DNA of 64,000 nt, from assembly GCA_012960245.1 (NCBI GenBank), contig DUBO01000050.1, positions 140,159-204,158 of the forward strand, read 5' to 3'. Position 1 is the stretch's first letter; every line of letters starts with the position of its first letter. Of the stretch, positions 25,568-33,615 are shown one piece after another. Under the pieces are notes generated by a model, which was not told the origin of the DNA, did not search any database, and saw only the letters and a list, made by a program, of their open reading frames with translations. The stretch is from Candidatus Binatota bacterium. Lineage in GTDB: Bacteria; Desulfobacterota; Binatia; UBA1149. The position numbers were made by a program, and so were the translations under genes.

Positions 25568-27994
25568 CTAGAGCATGCTCACCGGGTCGACGTCTACCGA
25601 CATGCGCACGTTGTCCTGCCGGCAAGGGTCTTTGAGTACGTCGCGTATCCAACCGGCTGCCGCAGCCGTAGTGGCGGCCGACGGGGCGCGCAGCTGCAGC
25701 ACGAAGCGCCAGCGACCGCGCAGGCGCTCGAGCGGGGCCGGTGCAGGTCCGCGGACTTCGAGCTCGCTCATCTCGCGCGCAGCCGACACCGCCAGCCCGG
25801 CCGCTCGCTCGGCCATCAGCGAGGCGGCGCCCTGCTCGGGGGATTCAAAACGCAGCATGACCATGCGCGACCAAGGGGGGTAGCCCAGTTCTTCGCGCTC
25901 GGCCAGCTCGGACTCGATGAAATCGGTGTAGCGGTGCTCCAGCGCCAGCAGTACCGCCGGGTGATCGGGCTGGTAGGTCTGCAGCACCACCCTGCCCGGT
26001 TTTTCCCCCCGCCCCGCCCTGCCTGCCACCTGTGACAGCAACTGGAAGGTACGCTCGGACGCGCGAAAATCCGGCAGGCCCAGGGTCATGTCGGCGTGTA
26101 CGACTCCCACCAGCGTGACCCCCGGCGCGTCGTGCCCCTTGGCTATCATCTGGGTGCCGATGAGTACGTCGAACTCACCGCGTCGCCAGCGCGACAACAT
26201 CGACTGCCCGGCTCCCCGGCGCGAAGTAGTGTCGCGGTCCATGCGCTCAACGCTTGCCTCGGGCAGCAACAGGGACACTGCGTCCTGTAGCCGCTGTGTG
26301 CCCAGGCCCTGGCCGCTGAGCCCGTCGGCACCGCAGGACGGGCAGCATGACGGCGGTGGTTTTATGGTGTCACAGTGATGGCAGCGCAGCTCGTGGCGAT
26401 CGCGGTGAAGCGTCAGCCTGACACTGCAGTTACTGCAGTTCACCGCTTCCCCGCAGGCCCAGCACTGCAGCTGTGAGGCGTAGCCGCGGCGATTGAGAAA
26501 GAGCAGGGTCTGGCCGCCTTCCTCGGCGTTGCGTTTCATGAGGTAGCCCAGTCGATCGGATATGCCGCCCATTTTTTCGAGGTCGCGACCGCGCAGGTCC
26601 ACCGTTTCGATGACAGGCATCGGCCGTTTGAGTATCCTGTGCGGCAGGCGCAGGTGGCCATAACGCTGCTCGTTGGCGTTGCGCCAGGTTTCGACCGAGG
26701 GGGTGGCCGATCCGAGCACCACCGGACAGCCGGCCATGCTGGCCCTCACGATGGCAACGTCGCGTCCGTTGTAGCGCACGCCGTCTTCCTGTTTGTACGA
26801 CCCGTCGTGTTCTTCGTCGACCACCACGAGGCCCAGCTCGGCGATGGGTGCGAGCACTGCCGAACGTGCGCCGACCACGATGCGGGCCTCGCCACGCGCC
26901 ACGCGGCGCCACTGGTCCCAACGGCGCCCGGCTCCGAGCTCGCTGTGCAGCACCGCCACCGTGGGCCCGAAACGAGCTACCAGGCGCGACACCAGCTGGT
27001 GGGTCAGCGATATCTCGGGCACCAGCACCAGCGCGCTTCGGCCCAGGGCCAGGGTGGCCGCCACCAGTTGCAGGTAGACCTCGGTTTTGCCGCTCGCGGT
27101 TACGCCCTCGAGCAAAAAGCTGCGGTAGCTGCCCAGTGATTCGCTCACCGCTGCTACCGCGGCGGCCTGCTCGTCGTTGAGCTCAACGCGCTTGTCTACC
27201 TCGCTCTCCGCGTCGTGTTCGCGGCAGAGCTCTTCCCGGCTGACCTCGACCAGCCCGGCTTTCTCGAGCGGGCTCAGCTTGTCACGCGGGGAACCGAAAA
27301 GTTCGGCCAGCTCGGCCAGGGTGGCGCGCCGCGCCGGGGTATCACGAAGGTGCTGGTAGAGTTGCAGTCGCACCGGTGCGCGGCTGCAGAGCTGCTCGGC
27401 CATTTCATCGTCGGCCTTGAGCAGGCGCACTACCGTTCGATACTGTTCGCTCACCTTCGCCGATTGCAGCAACTGCTCGACCTTGACCGCGCCGTGTTTC
27501 TCGAGCGTGGACACGACGGCGCGCAGCGAGCGACTTCCGGTGGCGCGCTCGAGCGAGGGCAGCTCCATGGCCTCGCCGCTCGACCGCAGCGCTTCGACAA
27601 CCGCTCGTTGGGTAGGCGTGGATGCCTTGTCAGCGTCGAGCAGGCTGACGGTGGCTATGGAGGAGGAGGTGAGCCCCTTGCCCAGGGCCAGCGACACCAC
27701 TTCGCCCAGGCTGCTGAGGTAGTAGTCGGCCATCCAGCGCGACAGCTTCAGGAGCTCGGGGGGAAACACCGGCTTGTCATCGGTGACTTCGCTGAGATCG
27801 CGGCATTTTATTCCTGCCGGAGCTTGCGTCTCGAGCGCTGTTACCAACGCGGTTACCTTTCGCCGTCCCAGCGGTACCAGCACGCGCACGCCAGGCTGCA
27901 CGCGCTCGGCGAGGGACGCGGGCAGCGAGTAGCTCAGCGTGTCGATTCCGGGCACCGGCGGTAAGGGCACCACCGTGACCCAGCCGGGGCTCAC
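25568..27994 (-). CDS. priA: Primosomal replication-restart helicase PriA
   Basis: PriA reloads the replisome at stalled forks. The ~808-aa protein has an N-terminal DNA-binding part, Walker A GVTASGKTEVYLQL, DEEHDGSYKQEDGVRYNGRD (DEEH box), GSATPSVETW, a zinc-binding region with eight cysteines (CWACGEAVNCSNC through SCCPSCG), and the helicase motif VAGRAGRGEKPGRV. I chose GTG 27994, preceded by GGAGGA about 15 bases upstream; GTG 27973 is also possible. A much longer frame reaching 29257 is not credible, since it runs antisense through two plus-strand genes and loses conservation. Confidence 0.95.
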   Translation of the reverse strand: MSPGWVTVVPLPPVPGIDTLSYSLPASLAERVQPGVRVLVPLGRRKVTALVTALETQAPAGIKCRDLSEVTDDKPVFPPELLKLSRWMADYYLSSLGEVVSLALGKGLTSSSIATVSLLDADKASTPTQRAVVEALRSSGEAMELPSLERATGSRSLRAVVSTLEKHGAVKVEQLLQSAKVSEQYRTVVRLLKADDEMAEQLCSRAPVRLQLYQHLRDTPARRATLAELAELFGSPRDKLSPLEKAGLVEVSREELCREHDAESEVDKRVELNDEQAAAVAAVSESLGSYRSFLLEGVTASGKTEVYLQLVAATLALGRSALVLVPEISLTHQLVSRLVARFGPTVAVLHSELGAGRRWDQWRRVARGEARIVVGARSAVLAPIAELGLVVVDEEHDGSYKQEDGVRYNGRDVAIVRASMAGCPVVLGSATPSVETWRNANEQRYGHLRLPHRILKRPMPVIETVDLRGRDLEKMGGISDRLGYLMKRNAEEGGQTLLFLNRRGYASQLQCWACGEAVNCSNCSVRLTLHRDRHELRCHHCDTIKPPPSCCPSCGADGLSGQGLGTQRLQDAVSLLLPEASVERMDRDTTSRRGAGQSMLSRWRRGEFDVLIGTQMIAKGHDAPGVTLVGVVHADMTLGLPDFRASERTFQLLSQVAGRAGRGEKPGRVVLQTYQPDHPAVLLALEHRYTDFIESELAEREELGYPPWSRMVMLRFESPEQGAASLMAERAAGLAVSAAREMSELEVRGPAPAPLERLRGRWRFVLQLRAPSAATTAAAAGWIRDVLKDPCRQDNVRMSVDVDPVSML

Positions 27995-28061
27995 CGTATC
28001 GCCTGCTCGTCCTCCAAGCGGGGCTATTACAGCTGAGTCGTTGACGGGGGCGGGGTCTGGG

Positions 28062-28733
28062 GTGGAAGCTGCCAAGGTGGCTTTTTGTAACTTCGAACGA
28101 TGGAAACATCCACGCCGGGCCGTATTCTGGCACCTGTCCCGTTCGGGATTGGTGGCCGCGGTGATAGAGGCTGCCGACGAGGAGCCGCTTTTACTGGCCT
28201 GCGCGGATGCGCAGGGGAGCCTCGGCTGTGCCGATTCAACCGCTCGTGGGCTGCTGGTTTGTCCCGGAATAGCCGAGTTGGCGCTGCTGTTGCGGGCCGC
28301 GGGGTTGCCGCAGGTAGCCGCCTTGTCGGCCGACTGCGGAGCGTTTGTCAGGGTGGCGGGCTCCGAGAGCAATCGAGCTGGGGCGGGCGACCTCGCCCCG
28401 GGCGCGGTGGAGGTGCGGCTGAGCGCTGCTGCGGGGATGGTGGCTGGCGGCCCCGAAGAGCTGGTAGCAACAGCGCCCCGGCAACTGGTCGCCGGCGTAA
28501 AAACATTGTTCTCGGCCTGCGGGCTCAGGCTGGTTGAGCTGGGACTGGCAGAGATCGCGGCCGACAACCTGGCCGAGCTCTCGCCACCGGGTAACGGCGA
28601 GACCGTCGATCCGCTGATGGCGGTTTCGGTGGCACCGGGCTGCGAAGAGCAGGCCGGCCAACTCGGCTCAAGACTGGTCGTGCCGGTGGGACTGGCCCTG
28701 GGGAGGATGGGTTTCGATGCCACGACGGGTTGA
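28062..28733 (+). CDS. Short PilM-like (actin-fold pilus ATPase-like) protein
   Basis: About 223 aa, divergent from priA. The C-terminus, LGSRLVVPVGLALGRMGF, resembles the PilM ending 'VA.GLALRG', and VAGVKTLFSACGLRLVELGL resembles the PilM segment before it; the first part has a strand pattern (FWHLSRSGLVAAVIEAADEEP) like an actin-type domain. PilM binds the cytoplasmic tail of PilN in type IV pilus machines. It is shorter than usual (about 350 aa), and no ATP-binding motif is clear. Its position just before a secretin gene and then the aro genes echoes the pilMNOPQ-aroKB order. The start (GTG 28062 or 28077) and the family are both uncertain. Confidence 0.5.
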   Translation: MEAAKVAFCNFERWKHPRRAVFWHLSRSGLVAAVIEAADEEPLLLACADAQGSLGCADSTARGLLVCPGIAELALLLRAAGLPQVAALSADCGAFVRVAGSESNRAGAGDLAPGAVEVRLSAAAGMVAGGPEELVATAPRQLVAGVKTLFSACGLRLVELGLAEIAADNLAELSPPGNGETVDPLMAVSVAPGCEEQAGQLGSRLVVPVGLALGRMGFDATTG

Positions 28734-30168
28734 CCTGTTAGCCGGGCTCGGCCGTCGCGACACGGGTCCCGGTGGAGTTGTCGGTGGAGGCGGCCAGCCT
28801 TTGTCGCGCAAGTGGTTGTTGCTGGGCTTTCTGTCGTTGTTGCTGGTGGCTTGGCTGGCCTGGCCGGTGTCGGTCGAGCCTCCGGGGGTAGTGGCATCGG
28901 CGGCTGCACCGGCAGCTTCATCGGCCTTGGTATCGACCGCTCCGGCTGTCGCAGCCGGAGCGCTGGCCGGCGCAGTTGAAAGTCGGACGCTGGAGTACTG
29001 GCTGAGGGAAATAGCTGTCGGAGCCGAACTCGAGTTGGTACTCGACCCTGGCCTGGCGGCCGGTGAAATGGTGGCCAGTGTTTCCACCGCCGACTGGCGG
29101 CACAGGCTCGAGGCATACGCGCGCGTGGCCGGGTTCGCCTACCGGGTGGACAACGGGATACTCGAGGTAGGGGGCAGTGCTTCCCGGATGGAGGCGCGGC
29201 TGGCGGCGGGTGGCTCCCAGCAGGAGCTTTCTCGGGGCGGGCCCAGCGAACAGCCACCCGCGCCCGCGCCGGGGGTCGAGAGGGTGTTGCCGTTGGGTTT
29301 TGCGCAGGCGGACAAGCTCGCCGCTGTGCTTGCCGGGGTGGTAGACAAAAGCTCGGCCCGGCTGATAGCCGAGCCCCGCTCCAACAGCCTCATCCTTCGG
29401 GGCGAGGCCACCGAGCTGGCAAAACTCGAGAGGCTGGTCGGACTCGTGGACAAACCCAGGCAGGGCTTTCTGCTCGAGGCGCGCATCGTCGAGCTCTCGA
29501 GTACCGCGCGCGACGAGCTGGGCGTGCAGTGGAACGTGAGTGGTCGGGTTGGTGCCGGCATGGATTTTCCGTCGCCTTCGGCCGGCGGATCTTCGGCTGC
29601 GCTCACCGTTGCCACCACGGCCGCGGGGCACGCCATCGAGGCAAGGCTGGGAGCGCTCGAGGCCCAGGGAAGGGTGAGAATCGTATCGCGACCCAGGGTC
29701 ATGATACTCGAGGGCGGCCGCGCCCGTATAGAGAGCGTGCGCGTGCTCAGGGTCCGGCTGCCCGACAGCAACTCGGTAGTAACCGGGGCAGTGGAGGGCC
29801 AGGCGCAGGCCAACCGCAAGGCTGTCGAAGAAATACGGGTTGGTGTCAGCATGCTGGTAAAGCCGCGCCTGCTCGGCGATGGTCGCGTGCTGCTCGATAT
29901 AGAGGCGCGCTCGAGCACCCTGGGCGCGCCGCAGCCCCCCGATGGAATACCCGAGGAGTTGAGTCGCATGCTCAGCGCCGAGGTTGTGGTGGGGGATGGC
30001 GATACCGCCATACTGGGGGGTCTCAGGCGCGAGGGAAGCAGCTCCAACGGCGCCGGTCTGCCCTTGCTGTCGAGGGTGCCGGTGCTCGGCGCTCTCTTCG
30101 GCCGCCGCGAGGAGGAGAAGAAGAGCGAGGAGTTATTGATACTGGTGACCCCCCGGCTGCTGTCTTGA
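28717..30168 (+). CDS. Secretin (PilQ/GspD-type outer-membrane pore)
   Basis: A 483-aa protein overlapping the PilM-like gene by 17 bases. Residues ~33-49 form one hydrophobic segment after an unusually long, basic N-region (MPRRVDLLAGLGRR and onward), then an STN-like domain (~85-150), an N-domain with ARLIAEPRSNSLILRG (~215) and the secretin beta-domain (from ~245) with VEEIRVGVSMLVKPRLLG and GDTAILGGL, ending KKSEELLILVTPRLL, all characteristic. The N-terminal VDLLAGL resembles the PilN peptide INLLP that docks onto PilM, so it may combine PilN-like and PilQ-like parts; alternatively the segment is simply a signal peptide. It should form a pore for pilus, secretion or DNA uptake. Confidence 0.85.
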   Translation: MPRRVDLLAGLGRRDTGPGGVVGGGGQPLSRKWLLLGFLSLLLVAWLAWPVSVEPPGVVASAAAPAASSALVSTAPAVAAGALAGAVESRTLEYWLREIAVGAELELVLDPGLAAGEMVASVSTADWRHRLEAYARVAGFAYRVDNGILEVGGSASRMEARLAAGGSQQELSRGGPSEQPPAPAPGVERVLPLGFAQADKLAAVLAGVVDKSSARLIAEPRSNSLILRGEATELAKLERLVGLVDKPRQGFLLEARIVELSSTARDELGVQWNVSGRVGAGMDFPSPSAGGSSAALTVATTAAGHAIEARLGALEAQGRVRIVSRPRVMILEGGRARIESVRVLRVRLPDSNSVVTGAVEGQAQANRKAVEEIRVGVSMLVKPRLLGDGRVLLDIEARSSTLGAPQPPDGIPEELSRMLSAEVVVGDGDTAILGGLRREGSSSNGAGLPLLSRVPVLGALFGRREEEKKSEELLILVTPRLLS

Positions 30169-30248
30169 ACCCGGGGGCCGCGGGACTCCTGGGCACGGCT
30201 AGCGCACAGAATAGTTCCCTCTTCGGCCTACTATGCTAAGTTGGCGAC

Positions 30249-31412
30249 ATGCTTCGCTTTCTTACAGCCGGCGAGTCCCACGGGCCCTGCCTGACCGTGA
30301 TAGTCGAAGGTTTGCCTTCGGGTTGTACTGTCAGCGTGGAGGCAATCGACCAGCAGCTGGCCCGCCGCCAGCTGGGTTACGGGCGTGGCGGGCGCATGAA
30401 AATAGAGAAAGATCGGGCCGGTATCCGTTCGGGGGTGCGCTGGGGCGAGACCCTGGGCAGTCCCGTAACCCTGGTGGTCGAGAACCTCGATTGGAAAAAC
30501 TGGACCAAGAAAATGTCAGCCGACCCTGCCGATCGCGACCCCTCGCTGGCGGTGACCCGTCCGCGCCCGGGGCACGCCGATCTCGCGGGCAGCCTCAAGT
30601 ACGACCACGAGGACGTGCGCAACGTGCTCGAGAGGGCTTCTGCCCGCGAGACCACTGCGCGGGTGGCCGCGGGTGGCCTGGTGCGGCAGTTGCTCGAGCA
30701 TTTCGGTGTGGCCGTGATGGGCTACTGCAGCGAAATAGGCGGGGTGACGGCTGACCACTCGGGCATGATACCCGAAAAGATATTCGCAGCAGCTGAGAAT
30801 TCGCAGGTGCGCATGGCCGATGCCGACGCCGAAAAGCGAGTGATCGAACTGATAGATGACTGCCGTAAAGACGGCGACACCCTGGGTGGAGTCGTCGAGG
30901 TCTGCGTAACCGGCCTGCCGGTGGGGCTCGGCAGCTACGTGCACTGGGATCGTAAGACCGACTCGCGCCTGGCCGCCGCGCTGATGTCCATCCAGGCTAC
31001 CAAGGGCGTTGAGTTCGGTGCCGGTTTTCACGCGTCGCGGGTACGCGGCTCGCAGGTGCACGACGAGATAGTGCTCACCGACGATGGCGTTGGCCGCGCG
31101 TCAAACAACTACGGTGGTGTCGAGGGCGGCATGACCTCGGGCGAGCCGCTTCTGCTCAGGGTTGCCTTCAAACCGATATCGACCCTCATGAAGCCGTTGC
31201 GTTCGGTGGATCTCGCAACCGGCAAGGAGTCGAGCGCGGCCGTGGAGCGCTCCGATGTCGTGGCGATACCTGCGGCCGCTGTCATCGCCGAGAACGTGGT
31301 CGCCTTCGAACTAGCCCGCCTGTTCCTCGAGAAGTTCGGCGGCGACTCGCTGCGAGAAATTGAACGCAACTACCAGGGCTATCTTGAGCAGGTTAAGGAC
31401 AGTCTACCTTGA
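30249..31412 (+). CDS. aroC: Chorismate synthase
   Basis: Last common step of aromatic amino acid synthesis: EPSP to chorismate with reduced FMN. The 387-aa protein shows LTAGESHGPCLTVIVEGLPSG at the start, YGRGGRMKIEKD, the block RPRPGHADLAGSLKYDHEDVRNVLERASARET (split here at residues ~96-127), and SGEPLLLRVAFKPISTL. It is the first of four contiguous shikimate genes, and its stop overlaps the aroK start. Confidence 0.97.
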   Translation: MLRFLTAGESHGPCLTVIVEGLPSGCTVSVEAIDQQLARRQLGYGRGGRMKIEKDRAGIRSGVRWGETLGSPVTLVVENLDWKNWTKKMSADPADRDPSLAVTRPRPGHADLAGSLKYDHEDVRNVLERASARETTARVAAGGLVRQLLEHFGVAVMGYCSEIGGVTADHSGMIPEKIFAAAENSQVRMADADAEKRVIELIDDCRKDGDTLGGVVEVCVTGLPVGLGSYVHWDRKTDSRLAAALMSIQATKGVEFGAGFHASRVRGSQVHDEIVLTDDGVGRASNNYGGVEGGMTSGEPLLLRVAFKPISTLMKPLRSVDLATGKESSAAVERSDVVAIPAAAVIAENVVAFELARLFLEKFGGDSLREIERNYQGYLEQVKDSLP

Positions 31413-31987
31413 CCCAGGTAATCTTCACCGGGTTCATGGCCAGCGGTAAATCAGCCGTCGGCAGGCGATTAGCCCGGCGTTTGGGGAGACCGTTTATTGA
31501 CCTTGACCAGCAGATAGAGAAACGCGAAGGGCGCAGCATAGCCGCCATCTTCGACAGCGACGGAGAGGCCGCATTCAGGGAGATGGAGAGAGTAGCAGTG
31601 GATGCTCTCGCGGGTGAGCCCGAATCTGTGATAGCTACCGGCGGCGGCACCTTCGTGGACCCGGTCAACCGTGGTCGCCTGCGAGAACTGGGCGTGGTGG
31701 TGTACCTCGCGACCGGCCTGGAAACCATCATCGAACGGGTGTCGCGCAACGATAAGCGGCCGCTGGCTTCGGGCGAGGGTGCAGAGCAGAAGATTCGCGA
31801 CCTGTGGCAACAACGACTACCGGTGTACGGCAAGGCCGACATCATGATCGAGACTGAAGGGCTCACGGTGGACCAGTCGGCTGCCCGGGTGCTGCGCATG
31901 GTCGCGCCCTGGCTCAAGGTAGAATCGCTCGCGAGAAAAAGGGCCGGTACCGGTGACGGCAGCGAGCCGGAGCGCGACGCAAAATGA
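31409..31987 (+). CDS. aroK: Shikimate kinase
   Basis: Phosphorylates shikimate at O3. The 192-aa protein has Walker A GFMASGKSAVGRRLA, the shikimate-binding DLDQQIEKREGRSIAAIF, EFxExF-like AAFREMERVAV and IATGGGTFVDP. TTG start overlapping the aroC stop by four bases (TTGA), and the stop overlaps aroB (ATGA), so aroC, aroK and aroB are translationally coupled. About 20 residues longer than usual at the C-terminus (KRAGTGDGSEPERDAK), which is charged and unconserved. Confidence 0.95.
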   Translation: MTQVIFTGFMASGKSAVGRRLARRLGRPFIDLDQQIEKREGRSIAAIFDSDGEAAFREMERVAVDALAGEPESVIATGGGTFVDPVNRGRLRELGVVVYLATGLETIIERVSRNDKRPLASGEGAEQKIRDLWQQRLPVYGKADIMIETEGLTVDQSAARVLRMVAPWLKVESLARKRAGTGDGSEPERDAK

Positions 31988-33093
31988 ACGAACCCTTACA
32001 GGTGACCGTGCAACTGGGCACTCGCTCCTACGACATACGCGTGGGCGAAGGGCTGCTGTTTTCCTGTGGCAGCGCTGTGGCTGGGTTGGAGAATATTTCG
32101 CGGGCGATACTGGTCACCAACCCAACCGTGGACGCGCTCTACGGCGACACTGTGCGCGAATCGTTGGAGGCCGCTCCGGGGATCGAGTCCCCGGTGGGGA
32201 CAGTGGAGATAGCCGACGGTGAAGAGCACAAAACCCTGGCCACAGTGGAGGGCATTTACGACCGGGTGCTCAAGCTCGGGGGTGATCGAAACGCGGTCGT
32301 GATCGCGCTCGGCGGCGGGGTGGTCGGCGACGTGGCCGGTTTTGCGGCGGCCACGGTCCTGAGGGGACTGCGCGTTGTCATGTTGCCCACCACTCTATTG
32401 GCGCAGGTTGATTCGTCGGTCGGAGGCAAGACAGGGGTGAACCGGCCTCAGGGAAAAAACCTGGTGGGGGCGTTTCACCAGCCGTCGCTGGTGCTGGCCG
32501 ACACGGCTTGCCTGTCCACGCTTTCGGGTCGCGAGTACAGCGCCGGGCTGGCCGAGGTGGTCAAGCATGGCGTTATAGCCGACGCCGAGTTGCTCGAGTT
32601 GCTTGAACAGAAAACCGACGCGGTCCTGGCCAGGGACCCGGCCGTGATGTCGTCGATAGTCGCGCGCAATTGCGCGATAAAGGCCGACGTGGTTTCGCGT
32701 GACGAGACCGAGAACGGCCTGCGGAGGATCCTTAATTTTGGCCACACGGTGGGGCACGCGCTGGAGCGGCTGACAGACTACAAGCGTTATGTTCACGGCG
32801 AGGCTGTATCGATAGGCATGGTAGCGGCGGCGCGGGTGTCGCTGCAGCAGGGGGCCTGTGATGCGGCCTTCGTTGAACGGCTTGAATCCCTGCTCGGCAG
32901 CCTGGGCCTGCCGACGTCTCTGCCCGCGGGCCTTGATCGCGAGGCGGTCGCGGGCGCGGTGGTGCATGACAAGAAAGCTTCTGGCGACGGCGTGGTGTTC
33001 ATCCTGACTGAGGGCGCGGGCTCATGTCGACAGCAGCTGCTGGACCCCGCTGATATCGTGGCCGCCATGGGAGATAGCGTGGCGGGTGTTTGA
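31984..33093 (+). CDS. aroB: 3-dehydroquinate synthase
   Basis: Converts DAHP to 3-dehydroquinate with NAD and zinc. The 369-aa protein carries ALGGGVVGDVAGFAAAT (NAD binding), PTTLLAQVDSSVGGKTGVN (active site), GLAEVVKHG and NFGHTVGHALE with metal His residues. Overlaps aroK by four bases. Next to aroQ, which uses its product. Confidence 0.97.
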   Translation: MNEPLQVTVQLGTRSYDIRVGEGLLFSCGSAVAGLENISRAILVTNPTVDALYGDTVRESLEAAPGIESPVGTVEIADGEEHKTLATVEGIYDRVLKLGGDRNAVVIALGGGVVGDVAGFAAATVLRGLRVVMLPTTLLAQVDSSVGGKTGVNRPQGKNLVGAFHQPSLVLADTACLSTLSGREYSAGLAEVVKHGVIADAELLELLEQKTDAVLARDPAVMSSIVARNCAIKADVVSRDETENGLRRILNFGHTVGHALERLTDYKRYVHGEAVSIGMVAAARVSLQQGACDAAFVERLESLLGSLGLPTSLPAGLDREAVAGAVVHDKKASGDGVVFILTEGAGSCRQQLLDPADIVAAMGDSVAGV

Positions 33094-33108
33094 AGGTATC
33101 GCCGGGCG

Positions 33109-33609
33109 GTGGCAGACAAGAGAGTGATGGCAGCGGCATCGAAAACCTCGAAGGGCAGAAAAAGGTCTGACCCCGGGACCGTGCTCGTAGTGCACGGCCC
33201 CAACCTGAACCTGCTGGGAAGTCGAGAACCCGAGCTCTACGGCAGTGCGACCCTCGCCGACATTGACAGCGCCCTTGGCGTGTTGGCCGGCGAGCTGGGC
33301 CTGGCGATAGAGTCGTTCCAGTCCAACAGCGAGGGAGAGCTCGTGACTGCCTTGCAGTCTGCCCGCGGGCGCGTGGCCGGCGTGCTCGTCAATGCGGCGG
33401 CTTACACCCACACCAGCGTCGCCATACGCGACGCCGTTCTGACACTGGAGTTGCCGGTGATCGAGGTGCACCTGTCCAACATCCACCGCCGCGAAGAGTT
33501 CAGGCACAAGTCCTTGCTGTCGGATGTCGTGGGCGGGGTTGTGCTGGGGTTCGGCATGGACAGTTACCTGCTGGCGCTTCGTGGCCTGGCGGGGATACTC
33601 GCGGACTGA
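33109..33609 (+). CDS. aroQ: 3-dehydroquinate dehydratase, type II
   Basis: Dehydrates 3-dehydroquinate to dehydroshikimate. The conserved start [19 protein letters not shown] has the Asn and Tyr active-site residues, followed by [25 protein letters not shown] and [17 protein letters not shown] (catalytic His). About 20 extra N-terminal residues, Lys/Ala-rich, precede this; ATG 33127 may be a better start than GTG 33109. 15 bases after aroB. Confidence 0.96.
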   Translation: MADKRVMAAASKTSKGRKRSDPGTVLVVHGPNLNLLGSREPELYGSATLADIDSALGVLAGELGLAIESFQSNSEGELVTALQSARGRVAGVLVNAAAYTHTSVAIRDAVLTLELPVIEVHLSNIHRREEFRHKSLLSDVVGGVVLGFGMDSYLLALRGLAGILAD

Positions 33610-33615
33610 TTTCTC

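Noticed and set aside
27995..29257. A very long minus-strand frame extending priA to about 1229 residues
   Set aside because: The extension runs antisense through the PilM-like and secretin genes, is low-complexity Pro/Ala/Ser, and is absent from PriA proteins. High GC often leaves antisense frames open.
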